Shown piece by piece: positions 17,399 to 25,440 of a stretch of DNA of 53,865 nt. The notes under the pieces are model-generated. The model was not told the origin of the DNA, ran no database searches, and saw only the letters and a program-made list of their open reading frames with translations. Source of the DNA: an uncultured Lachnospiraceae bacterium (GTDB lineage: Bacteria > Bacillota > Clostridia > Lachnospirales > Lachnospiraceae). The stretch's first letter is position 1; the number at the start of each line of letters is the position of its first letter. A program made the translations under genes and the position numbers. The stretch is from contig CAJUSJ010000019.1 in assembly GCA_910588865.1 (NCBI GenBank), positions 1 to 53,865 on the forward strand. The letters are read 5' to 3'.

Positions 17399-18388
17399 CT
17401 AGTCCTCCAAATCCATCCGATACTCCCCGTACCGCCGGGCAATATACTGCTCTTTGATCTGCCCCATGGGCTCCAAAGGCCTGCCCATAAAGCAGTTCAG
17501 GTGATTCTTCACCATATCATAGCCTGCCATTGAGGAAAATGCCACGCCGCCGGAGAATCTTGGATTGCATTCCAGAAAATGCCACCGTCCCCGGCCATCA
17601 TCCTCCTCTGACTCGATAAACTCAAAATTCACGCACCCCCGGATCCCGATGAGCTCTGCCATGGCCCGGCACTGTCCCTCCAGGTTCTCATCCCGGAACA
17701 TGCACACGGACAGTCCCGCGCCGTTGTGGGTTCTGACAAGCTCCCTTCTGGGCAGGCACACCACCTGACCCCCCGCGGGATTCCTGACCACATCCACTGT
17801 GACGATCCTTCCCTGGACCAGAGGCTGCACCAGATATTTTTCCGCCCTGTCCCCGCACAGCTCCCGGGCCAGTTCCATCTCCTTGGGGCTGTTGACCACC
17901 CGCAGGCCCTGGCTGCTTCTGCCGTCCACCGGCTTCATGACCGCGGGATAGGCAAGCGTTTTCTCATCAAGCTCTGTCAGATAAATGCCGGGGATCAGCC
18001 TGCAGACTGCCTTAGGGGCAAGAAAACGCTCCATCTTGCCCTTATCCCTGCACAGAGTGATGGCGTCATGGCCTGACATACACACCGTGACCCCCAGCTC
18101 TTCCTCCGCTGACGGCCAGTCCTGGAGCACATCGATCTCCGCGTCAGTGAGGGGGAGTAAATAGTCCGCCTGTTCCCTGTGACATAAATCTATAAGAAAG
18201 GCTTTGTAGTTGTCCCTGTCCACCGCGTAGGGGGCCTGGCGGAACACGTCCACGTCTTTTGAGTTGACCACCCAGCTGCCGGGATAGATGTCACACCCCA
18301 CAACCCGCAGACCGGCCCGCCGGCACCCTTCGATCACCTCCTGAGCGGAAAAGGATCCAATGGCCGTCACAATCGCTGTCTTCTTCAT
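17399..18388 (-). CDS. ATP-grasp ligase (carboxylate-amine ligase, CarB-like)
   Basis: About 329 residues. The N-terminal Rossmann-like part is KKTAIVTAIGSFSAQEVIEG. The ATP-grasp core has YPAVMKPVDGRSSQGLRVV as the glycine-rich lysine loop, YLVQPLVQG, and the metal-binding WHFLECNPRFSGG. Such enzymes in glycan clusters join an amino acid or other carboxylate to an amine or another acceptor. The adjacent VioA-like aminotransferase suggests N-acylation of an amino sugar. The start is ATG 18388, with AAGGAG 6 nt upstream, preferred over ATG 18403. The acceptor and donor are unknown. Confidence 0.85.
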   Translation of the reverse strand: MKKTAIVTAIGSFSAQEVIEGCRRAGLRVVGCDIYPGSWVVNSKDVDVFRQAPYAVDRDNYKAFLIDLCHREQADYLLPLTDAEIDVLQDWPSAEEELGVTVCMSGHDAITLCRDKGKMERFLAPKAVCRLIPGIYLTELDEKTLAYPAVMKPVDGRSSQGLRVVNSPKEMELARELCGDRAEKYLVQPLVQGRIVTVDVVRNPAGGQVVCLPRRELVRTHNGAGLSVCMFRDENLEGQCRAMAELIGIRGCVNFEFIESEEDDGRGRWHFLECNPRFSGGVAFSSMAGYDMVKNHLNCFMGRPLEPMGQIKEQYIARRYGEYRMDLED

Positions 18389-18404
18389 ATCATTCTCCTT
18401 CATG

Positions 18405-19877
18405 TCAGCCGCTGTTTTTCTTTGGCTGCTTTTTTAGCCCGGGCATCACCATGTGCCACAGATACCGGAAGCTTTCCAGCTTAAACGCCCACGCCAAAAA
18501 TACATACACCCCGGCTCCCCAGAGGATCTGGAGAACGAGCCTTGGCCACACATGTATTTCCTCCATAAGGCTTCCCGCCGCCATGACAAGCCCGCACATG
18601 GCCACTGACAGCGCGGCCGGAGGCATCACATCAAGCCACTGGCGGAAAATGCTGTACTTCAGCAGTTTTCTGTTAGGCGCCCCGTTGACAAAGGCGCACA
18701 GAAAATCCTGAAAGGCCTTGAGCCCCACCATCACATACACGGAATACCTCATTCCCACCAAAAGGGCGGCGAGGCTTAATATTTTTTTCCCGATCTCCAG
18801 TTTTAAAAACACATCGCTGCGCCCCAGGGCATTGATGGCCTGAAGGTTGGTGATGTGAATAGGCCAGAAGCAGTAGGACACGCACATGGTCCGCAAAAAC
18901 GGCACACAGATCAGCCAGTTCTCCCCCAGCAGGGCCAGCACCAGGGTGTCCGCCACCCCGAACAGCCCCATAAGCATGGGGAGCACCACAAAGGAGCTTA
19001 ACCGGATGGCCCTCCGGGCCATGTGCCGCACCTGGCTCAAATCCTCCTGCTTCGCGGAAAACGCGGGGAGCAGCACTGCCTGAATAGCCGCGCCTAAGTT
19101 GCTGGCGATCAGCTTCGGAAACTGTTCCCCCCGGTTATAACTTCCCAGTAATTCTTCATTATATATCTTTCCAATCAAAAGTCCATACAAATTATTAAAA
19201 ATTGTGTCCAGAAGAGAGGCGCACAGAAGTTTCCACCCAAAAGAAAACATTTCCCCGATCCTCCTCATGGACAAGCACAGCCGGGGTTTCCAGGACACGG
19301 TTACAAACAGCGCCGCCATGAGAGCCAGATAGTAGGCCAACTGCTGCCCCGCCATGGCCCACACCCCCCAGCCGGAATAGGCCATCCAGATGCTTATGGC
19401 ACCGGAGATCACCGACGCCGCCAGAGTGGACAAAAAAAGTCCCTTAAACTCCAGATTCCTGGACACATAAGCTGTCTGCACCGAGATCACCGCGCCGGGA
19501 AACAGCACAAAGGCCAGAAGTCTGACAATGGGTTTTAACACCTCTATGCCATAAAACTCCGCGATGGGCCCTGCCGCCAGCCACAAGACGGCGTACATCC
19601 CCACTGCCCCTATGAGCTCAAACCAGCACACGGAAGAAAAATCCACCTGGTCTGCCTGCTTTTTCTGGATGAGGGCTGTGCTGAACCCGTTCTGCACAAA
19701 CACGTTGGCAATGGTGATAAAAATCATGATGATCCCCACCACCCCGTACTCGGATGGCGTCAGGAGACGGGCCAGGAGAATGGCAATAACAAACTGGACC
19801 CCCTGGGCCCCGCCATTTTCCAAAAGCTTCCAGAACAGGCCTTTTACCACCTTCTGTTTCATCTCTGTCTCAGCCAT
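18405..19877 (-). CDS. polysaccharide flippase (MOP superfamily, Wzx/WzxC-like), second of two
   Basis: 490 residues, about 12-14 hydrophobic segments. The opening KQKVVKGLFWKLLENGGAQG, then FVIAILLARLLTPSEYGVVG, is typical of LPS/teichuronic-type flippases (WzxC/TuaB-like). It moves lipid-linked repeat units across the membrane. The start overlaps the upstream glycosyltransferase stop by 8 bp. GGAG lies 10 nt upstream. The extra flippase in an operon with an ABC exporter is noted under findings. Confidence 0.9.
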   Translation of the reverse strand: MAETEMKQKVVKGLFWKLLENGGAQGVQFVIAILLARLLTPSEYGVVGIIMIFITIANVFVQNGFSTALIQKKQADQVDFSSVCWFELIGAVGMYAVLWLAAGPIAEFYGIEVLKPIVRLLAFVLFPGAVISVQTAYVSRNLEFKGLFLSTLAASVISGAISIWMAYSGWGVWAMAGQQLAYYLALMAALFVTVSWKPRLCLSMRRIGEMFSFGWKLLCASLLDTIFNNLYGLLIGKIYNEELLGSYNRGEQFPKLIASNLGAAIQAVLLPAFSAKQEDLSQVRHMARRAIRLSSFVVLPMLMGLFGVADTLVLALLGENWLICVPFLRTMCVSYCFWPIHITNLQAINALGRSDVFLKLEIGKKILSLAALLVGMRYSVYVMVGLKAFQDFLCAFVNGAPNRKLLKYSIFRQWLDVMPPAALSVAMCGLVMAAGSLMEEIHVWPRLVLQILWGAGVYVFLAWAFKLESFRYLWHMVMPGLKKQPKKNSG

Positions 19878-20949
19878 CTGTCATTTCTCCCTGTCTTTTC
19901 AGGCTTTTCTCACATGGGCTCTGACCCGGGTCTTCTGCCCCATCCTGTTTTCCCCGAAAGAGCGGCTTCTTTGGTATGCCGTGAAACCAGTTTTGGAGTT
20001 TATGATACAGCCCCGGCAGGCGGCTCTCAAACCGGATAAAGAAGCGTGTCCTTATGTTCAGCTCCCGGTACAGGTCCCGGTTTTCGGGGGCCAGGATCAC
20101 GGAAAATTTCCTCCTGTTTACCTGGGTCAGGTAGTAGATCCGCCGAATCGCCCTCTCCACTATGTCATGGAACCGCCCGCCTGTCTCCCTGTCAAAGCCC
20201 TGGTACATCCGCTTCATGGCCCTGGCGTATTCTTTCTGCTTTTTGTCATAATCCCCCTGCTTCATCAGGGTGGTCCAGGAGGATGCGCCGCCCAGGCGGT
20301 ACACGCACATGGGCCGGTCCATATAGCAGGCCCAGCCGGAGGCCGCCGCCATGAGCTGCAAGGGGATATCCGCGATAGGAGCCTTCACATAATAATCCGG
20401 CAAAGTCTCCACCATCTTCTTTCGGAACATCAGGGAAGCGGTGGGATAGCCAGAGGTCTTGTCAATAATTTCCCTGGGCATTACGATCCTGCGGCCCCTG
20501 TAAGGCCGCATAGTACGTTCTGTCAGGGCTCTCCCCTGTACCTCCACCCTGGCGCTGTGGAACACCAGGGAGCAGCCCGGGTTGGCCTCCAGGTAATCCA
20601 CCTGCCTCTGAAGCTTGTCCGGGCTGGTCCAGTAGTCATCCCCCTCGCACATGGCGATATACTTGCCCTTAGCCCGGGGAAAGTTGTAGGTTCCGCTGAT
20701 ATTGGTAAAACCCTTGGCGTACTGGTTCTCTGTCTGCAGAACAGGCTTTATGATGTCTGGAAAACGGGCCCCGTAATCCGCGATAATCTCCGCTGTGCCG
20801 TCTGTGGAAGCGTCATCGTGGATCAGCACCTCATAAGAAAAATTCGTCTTCTGGCTCAAAAAGCCTTCCAGGGCATCCCGAATATATTCTTTTTGATTAT
20901 ATGTGATACAGCAAATGCTGACCATGATTGTCTCTGAATTCCGTCTCAT
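19870..20949 (-). CDS. GT2 glycosyltransferase, first gene of the glycan operon
   Basis: 359 residues. GT-A domain with VSICCITYNQKEYIRDALEG, IHDDASTDGT and AMCEGDDYWTSPDKL (the metal-binding xDD motif of this subgroup). A basic C-terminal region near FIRFESRLPGLYHK may touch the membrane. It adds a sugar to a lipid-linked precursor; the sugar is not predictable. The start is ATG 20949, with GGAG 7 nt upstream (an earlier ATG at 20955 lies inside the ribosome site). It is the promoter-proximal gene of the operon ending at 4479. Confidence 0.87.
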   Translation of the reverse strand: MRRNSETIMVSICCITYNQKEYIRDALEGFLSQKTNFSYEVLIHDDASTDGTAEIIADYGARFPDIIKPVLQTENQYAKGFTNISGTYNFPRAKGKYIAMCEGDDYWTSPDKLQRQVDYLEANPGCSLVFHSARVEVQGRALTERTMRPYRGRRIVMPREIIDKTSGYPTASLMFRKKMVETLPDYYVKAPIADIPLQLMAAASGWACYMDRPMCVYRLGGASSWTTLMKQGDYDKKQKEYARAMKRMYQGFDRETGGRFHDIVERAIRRIYYLTQVNRRKFSVILAPENRDLYRELNIRTRFFIRFESRLPGLYHKLQNWFHGIPKKPLFRGKQDGAEDPGQSPCEKSLKRQGEMTDG

Positions 20950-20999
20950 AAGCATTCTCCATTTACAATATCCTTACATTTCCTTTGCCAATCCCTTTC

Positions 21000-21028
21000 A
21001 TTTTACAATATTGCCCATAAATTGTAAA
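21000..21028 (-). promoter_or_regulatory. promoter of the glycan operon, embedded in TTTACAATAT repeats
   Basis: Minus-strand TTTACA (21028-21023), a 17-nt spacer and TAAAAT (21005-21000) lie about 50 bp before the first gene. The direct repeats TTTACAATAT at 20962-20971 and 21002-21011, with ATTGTAAA at 21021-21028 in inverted sense, overlap and flank it. They could be operator sites for divergent control of the operon and the L,D-transpeptidase gene. Confidence 0.65.
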
Positions 21029-21098
21029 TCGGATATGGCATTTTCCACTCAGATGTGGTAAATTAACATAGATAATATCAACTTAGGAGGACAATCCA

Positions 21099-22775
21099 AT
21101 GCATAAATACAAAAAGTTGGGACTGACACTCTTTCTCACCGCGGCCATGACCGTTGGAAGCATCCTGAACGCTTTTGCCGCGCCGGAAGATTACGGTCCC
21201 GCATATGACCCAGCGCTGAATCCCGCCGCCCAGGAGACACCTCCGGATACCACCGGTGAACTCCACCCCATAGATCCGGACCAGGATACCGAAGGACAAG
21301 CCCCTTCCACAGAGGCCGCCGGCTCTTCCCAGACAGGGCCAGGGGAGACAGCGCCTTCCGAGGAGACCGGGGCACCTGACCAGGAAGGAACCTCCGGAGA
21401 GGGCACCTCTACAGGAGAGGGCGTGACCACAGAGGATGGCACCTCCGCGGGAGACGGTGTGACCACAGAGGATGGCACCTCCGCGGGAGACGGCGTGAAT
21501 ACAGAGGATGGCACTTCCGCGGGAGAGGAGACACCGCCCCAGGAGGAGGAAGTCCCCAATATCCTGACCGTGCCTTTAAGAGCCCCCAGACTGCAGACCA
21601 CCATCCTGCTGGCTGACGCCCACCAGTGGTCCCAGGCATTTGTCAATGACCAGTGGATCACCGTAGACGGACGTCCCTTCTACTCCATATCCACATTTTT
21701 GGAGAATATCCACGGCAATTTCCTTTACCGCACCTACTCCGCCTCCAACGGCTGGAGCCTGTGGGTCATGAACGGCCAGCAGACCAACATTCCGGCGGAT
21801 TTCGCCCCCGTGGAAGCCATTCAGTGCCGTTTCGCCGGACCTGTGAACAATGATTATGACATCTACTATACCACCACCTTAAGCAACGGGGAGCAGACCG
21901 GCTGGGCCAAAAACGGCGAGACCTGCGGCACCATGAACGCGGGACTCTATATTACCGGATACCGTCTGGCTTTCTTCCGCAAAGGAGATGTCCCGGATGT
22001 AAGCTTTGAGAATACCGTGGTATCCGCCCATCCCGACGGGATCCAGTACATAGACGGCGCTATGCGCTACATCCACGGCGATGGTTCCAACTTTACCGGA
22101 TGGGGCTGGATCGGCAATGACCGCTACTATTTTGTGGACTCCTACCCGGTAACCGGATGGCAGTACATTGACGGATATAAGTACTATTTCGGTGAAGACG
22201 GAAAGCTGTTCACAGACATTGAGCCGATCATTGGTACCGGAGGACCTTTCCAGATCAAGATCAACAAGCAGATGGACTGCCTGACCGTGTACACCTCCGA
22301 CGGAGCCAACGGATTTATCGTTCCCGTAAAATCCTTCCTGGTCTCCACCGGCGATGACACCCCTGTGGGCACATTCAAGACACCGGAGAAGTACCGCTGG
22401 CGTCTGATGATCAATGACGTGTACACCCAGTACGCCACACGCCTTGGGTCCGGGCTTTCCATCCTGATGCATTCCATTATTTACGACGCGCCGAACCCAT
22501 ATACCGTGTGGGCCAGCACCTACAATAATCTTGGAATCGCCCGGTCCGCGGGCTGTATCCGCCTTACCACCGCGGACTCCAAGTGGATCTACGATAACTG
22601 CCCTATCGGGACAACGGTGACTGTGTACAACAGCTCCATACCAGGACCATTTGAGCGTCCCACCATCGCGTATGAGATTCCCTTTGAGCAGACCTGGGAT
22701 CCCACAGACCCCAATCTGACACCTGAGGGCATCGCGGCTGAGAGCGCGAGGATTATCGCGGCCCATCCGCAGTAA
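21099..22775 (+). CDS. secreted L,D-transpeptidase (YkuD) with ChW-like and cell-wall-binding repeats
   Basis: Wall-modifying enzyme of 558 residues that forms 3-3 peptidoglycan cross-links or anchors wall partners. Signal peptide 1-27. A Pro/Glu/Thr-rich spacer 28-155 includes 12-residue repeats of the type GTSAGDGVTTED. Two ChW-like modules follow (about 200-300; GWSLWVMNG and GWAKNGETCG with GYRLAFF), then choline-binding-type repeats 333-372 (GWGWIGNDRYYF, GWQYIDGYKYYF). The YkuD domain is 383-510 with catalytic motif H458 and SAGC486IR. Ribosome site AGGAGG 8 nt before the ATG. It is divergent from the glycan operon, suggesting it could remodel or link the wall for the polymer. A strong terminator follows. 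Confidence 0.93.
   Translation: MHKYKKLGLTLFLTAAMTVGSILNAFAAPEDYGPAYDPALNPAAQETPPDTTGELHPIDPDQDTEGQAPSTEAAGSSQTGPGETAPSEETGAPDQEGTSGEGTSTGEGVTTEDGTSAGDGVTTEDGTSAGDGVNTEDGTSAGEETPPQEEEVPNILTVPLRAPRLQTTILLADAHQWSQAFVNDQWITVDGRPFYSISTFLENIHGNFLYRTYSASNGWSLWVMNGQQTNIPADFAPVEAIQCRFAGPVNNDYDIYYTTTLSNGEQTGWAKNGETCGTMNAGLYITGYRLAFFRKGDVPDVSFENTVVSAHPDGIQYIDGAMRYIHGDGSNFTGWGWIGNDRYYFVDSYPVTGWQYIDGYKYYFGEDGKLFTDIEPIIGTGGPFQIKINKQMDCLTVYTSDGANGFIVPVKSFLVSTGDDTPVGTFKTPEKYRWRLMINDVYTQYATRLGSGLSILMHSIIYDAPNPYTVWASTYNNLGIARSAGCIRLTTADSKWIYDNCPIGTTVTVYNSSIPGPFERPTIAYEIPFEQTWDPTDPNLTPEGIAAESARIIAAHPQ
21402..21533 (+). repeat. 36-bp in-frame tandem repeat in the transpeptidase spacer
   Basis: Units at 21402-21437, 21438-21473 and 21474-21509, then a partial fourth unit, encode GTSxGxGVxTED. 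The first unit is the most diverged. Length change by slippage would keep the frame and alter how far the catalytic domain extends from the membrane. Confidence 0.85.
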
Positions 22776-22824
22776 ACCACTGTGCCGTTTTAACGGCACT
22801 GCCATGAATGAAAGCGGAAAACTG

Positions 22825-22873
22825 AAAAGCGGCAGGCTGGAGTATGGTTTTGTACTCCGGCCTGCCGCTTTTT
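22825..22873. terminator. strong bidirectional Rho-independent terminator
   Basis: Inverted repeat AAAAGCGGCAGGCTGGAGTA (22825-22844) pairs with TACTCCGGCCTGCCGCTTTTT (to 22873) around an 8-nt loop. Its A-tract/T-tract ends let it work in both directions. It ends the transpeptidase transcript and separates it from the minus-strand genes beyond. Confidence 0.88.
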
Positions 22874-22944
22874 AGGGATCTGCCTTCTGCTCAGACAACC
22901 GCTTTCAATGCGTCTTTAAATGCGCCCCACTCAAAAGAACGCAT

Positions 22945-23427
22945 TTAGCACGCATTAAAAAGCTCAGGTAAAGAAGATTTCGGATCGCGCGTCTTCAATT
23001 TTTCCTTTAGATTATATATCTCCAACACATTTATATCTTCAACTGTACTATCCGCTAAAATCTGTCCTGAAAAGTCGGGACTTTGAATAGAAGTATACTT
23101 ATTGCTCATCTCATCTGGATAATAGGGCTTGGAATTTCTTCCTAACCGTTTCAGGCATCTCCCATCCGAAACAGCATAGGTTGTTCTGTCTCTCTCAACT
23201 TTAATCGCCAATACATCTCTTCCCTTATAATTAATAACTTCTCCATTATCTTCGACTCCCATATAAACAATTCCACCCTTTGCGTTGGCAAACGCGACAA
23301 GCTCATCCACTGCTAAAGAAATACGTTCCCGCATATCCTTTGCATGTATCCACGTTTTAAATTCAACGGTTAAACTCTCACCATGTGAAAGGACCTGTTC
23401 AAACTGGGCTGTTGTCAAATATATCAC
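22945..23427 (-). pseudogene. truncated AlbA_2 (Schlafen-type) putative DNA-binding protein
   Basis: 160 residues with the N-terminal AlbA_2 signature (GESLTVEFKTWI, ELVAFANAKGGIVYMGVEDNG, then RLGRNSKPYYPDEM). The frame stops shortly after LKTRDPKSSLPEL, with an unrelated-looking tail. Family members are usually 400-500 residues and continue into a larger C-terminal region, so this is probably a 3'-truncated gene. A TTG start at 23418 has AGGAAGTG 6 nt upstream; GTG 23427 is the alternative. The segment is more AT-rich than its glycosyltransferase neighbours, as expected of an acquired gene. Confidence 0.65.
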
Positions 23428-23468
23428 TTCCTGTCATTTCACTTTACCTTTGTATATCATTTGATATA

Positions 23469-24350
23469 CTAAAGCTTCCCGCCCATGAACCCACCGGCAA
23501 TCCTGATCTCCATGAGAATCCCCCAAAACCACAATCTGGCCATCAGCTCCTGAACCGGATTGATGTACAGATAATGCTTCATATAATACATGACGCTCTC
23601 ATGGCGCAGCTTCTGGCGTTCCATGGCCTCTCCCAGAGATTTCCCCACAGAAACCCCGTGCCGGTGCACATAGGATTCTGTCAGAAGGAGAGCTGTCCTG
23701 TAACCTCCGGTCCTCATCTTCCATCCCAGCACCGCTTCCTCCTGATAGAGGAAAATATTTTCATCATAGCCGCCGCACTCCAGAAACGCCGCCGTATCCA
23801 CCATCAGCATGGAACCGTGGACCACATCCACCCAGGCCGCTTTTTTTCCTTCAAAATACTTCCCGGGGTAGCTTAAAAATCTTCCAAAGATCCTCCTGCT
23901 CACAGGCCCCATGGCCAGAAGCTCCCCGGCGAATCCCCTCAGCGGCCATCCATAGCCCATCCCGCCGTACTCCATGTCCTCCATAACAGCCGACACAACC
24001 CCGGCATCCGGGTGATGACTAAAAATCCTCCCCATGGCCAGGATCAGATTTTCGGAAAACTCCACATCCGGGTTGGCGATGACCACATGGGTGGCTTCAT
24101 TGATCCGGGCCGCGTACCTGACTCCCAGATTGTTGCCGTAGCCATAGCCTCCGTTCTTCTCCCCTCTGATCACCGCCACCTTGTCATCCCTTAACGGCTC
24201 CAGCCGCTGCCAGGAATCGTCTGTGGAGGCATTGTCCACCACCACGATCTGGTCAAAACACAGGTATTCATGAACCCGGTCCACCAGATTTATAACCGTG
24301 TCCGCGTCGTTGTAATTGACGATCACACAATTTATCTTCATCAATGCCAT
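23469..24350 (-). CDS. GT2 glycosyltransferase (WbbL/rhamnosyltransferase-like)
   Basis: 293 residues. GT-A fold with INCVIVNYNDADTVINLVD, VVDNASTDDS, and GYGYGNNLGVRYA followed by VVIANPDVEF as the metal site. FLYQEEAVLGWKM is the acidic catalytic region. This pattern is that of rhamnosyl- and related transferases acting on surface glycans. It is last in a three-gene glycosyltransferase group (25441, 24397, 23469), read separately from the main glycan operon. The start is near 24350; ATG 24341 is also possible and the ribosome site is weak. Confidence 0.85.
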   Translation of the reverse strand: MALMKINCVIVNYNDADTVINLVDRVHEYLCFDQIVVVDNASTDDSWQRLEPLRDDKVAVIRGEKNGGYGYGNNLGVRYAARINEATHVVIANPDVEFSENLILAMGRIFSHHPDAGVVSAVMEDMEYGGMGYGWPLRGFAGELLAMGPVSRRIFGRFLSYPGKYFEGKKAAWVDVVHGSMLMVDTAAFLECGGYDENIFLYQEEAVLGWKMRTGGYRTALLLTESYVHRHGVSVGKSLGEAMERQKLRHESVMYYMKHYLYINPVQELMARLWFWGILMEIRIAGGFMGGKL

Positions 24351-24396
24351 GAGATCTGTCAGGCTCCTTTCTCAATAACTTTCCCCTGTCCCCGGT

Positions 24397-25419
24397 CTAT
24401 GACGGGTCAGCAGGGCGATCCGGCACAGAGCGGCCGGAACCATTCTCCCTTTTCCTGGATTCCACCAGCTTCATGCCAAACCCGCGGCTGATGATCCACC
24501 TTACCTCCGGCCACAGCACCGTCACATAGTCCAGCCCATGGTAGGCCAGCATGTACAGCTCCCTCCCCCTCTCCTTTGGGGTCCCGGCCCAGGGAGTCTT
24601 TGCCAGGTAAATGTCATAGGCTCTCCGGTAATGGTTGAGATTCCCCCGGACCCAGGGCCGCTCGTCCCCGGCATAATGGATAATGGCTGGATGCTTTTTT
24701 GCTGTCACAAACATTTCCTCTGTCACTGCCCCGTAAGAGGGACAGCGGCGGATCAAATCCCCATAAGAAAAATACCGGTAATTCGTAAAAAAGTTATACT
24801 TAGGCGGCAGGGGCTTAATCCGGCCTTTCAAAGCCCCGTTAATCACATCCTGGTCGCTGGCAAACAGCTTCCCGCCTTTTTCTTTCCAGTAATCCAGGAG
24901 CTTCTGCTGGACCCCCTCCTCCCGCCACTGCTTTAAGTCCACCAGCAGAACCCCGGAGTTATAGTAGGGGTCCCCATGTCCCAGACCGATGGACTCTTTC
25001 ACCGCCTCGTAGATGGTAGGTTCCATCACAGCCCCCACAAGCTTTCCCTGAAGATCCGTGTTCCAAAGCCGGTCTAAGGGCTGGGCTATGACGGTGTCAC
25101 AGTCCAGGTAAAGCGCCCTGTCCACGTCCCGGGGAAGCATTTCCCCCATAAACAGCCGGCTCATAATGCTGATGTCGTAGCCGCCGGTGTCCACGGTGTA
25201 GTCAAACCGGTCCTTTAAATCCCCCAGCTCCAGGATCTCAAGCTTCCGTCCGTACTGATCCCCGATCCGGCGGAGCCTGTCCCCGCTGTTTTCTGAAATG
25301 CCCGCGGACAGCACGTACACGTTGATGGAAGGGCACTGTTGGTTTCTGTCAAACAGAGAGCACATGGACACTGCCAGGTGCCTGGCATAGGAATCATTGG
25401 ATGCATAGATGATGTTCAT
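24397..25419 (-). CDS. GT8 glycosyltransferase (LPS galactosyl/glucosyltransferase-like)
   Basis: 340 residues. The opening MNIIYASNDSYARHLAVSMC, then RALYLDCDTVIAQPL with the DxD metal site, PYYNSGVLLVDLKQW, and SDQDVINGAL, are GT8 hallmarks. PAIIHYAGDERPW near the end completes the active site. It transfers a hexose (commonly galactose or glucose) from a UDP donor. The start ATG 25419 has AAGGAG 9 nt upstream. The C-terminal 30 residues are basic and may bind membrane. Confidence 0.9.
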   Translation of the reverse strand: MNIIYASNDSYARHLAVSMCSLFDRNQQCPSINVYVLSAGISENSGDRLRRIGDQYGRKLEILELGDLKDRFDYTVDTGGYDISIMSRLFMGEMLPRDVDRALYLDCDTVIAQPLDRLWNTDLQGKLVGAVMEPTIYEAVKESIGLGHGDPYYNSGVLLVDLKQWREEGVQQKLLDYWKEKGGKLFASDQDVINGALKGRIKPLPPKYNFFTNYRYFSYGDLIRRCPSYGAVTEEMFVTAKKHPAIIHYAGDERPWVRGNLNHYRRAYDIYLAKTPWAGTPKERGRELYMLAYHGLDYVTVLWPEVRWIISRGFGMKLVESRKRENGSGRSVPDRPADPS

Positions 25420-25440
25420 AGAGTCTGTCTCCTTTTACCG

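Noticed and set aside
21402..21533. CRISPR-like array
   Set aside because: Units are contiguous, in frame and inside a coding region, with no spacers.
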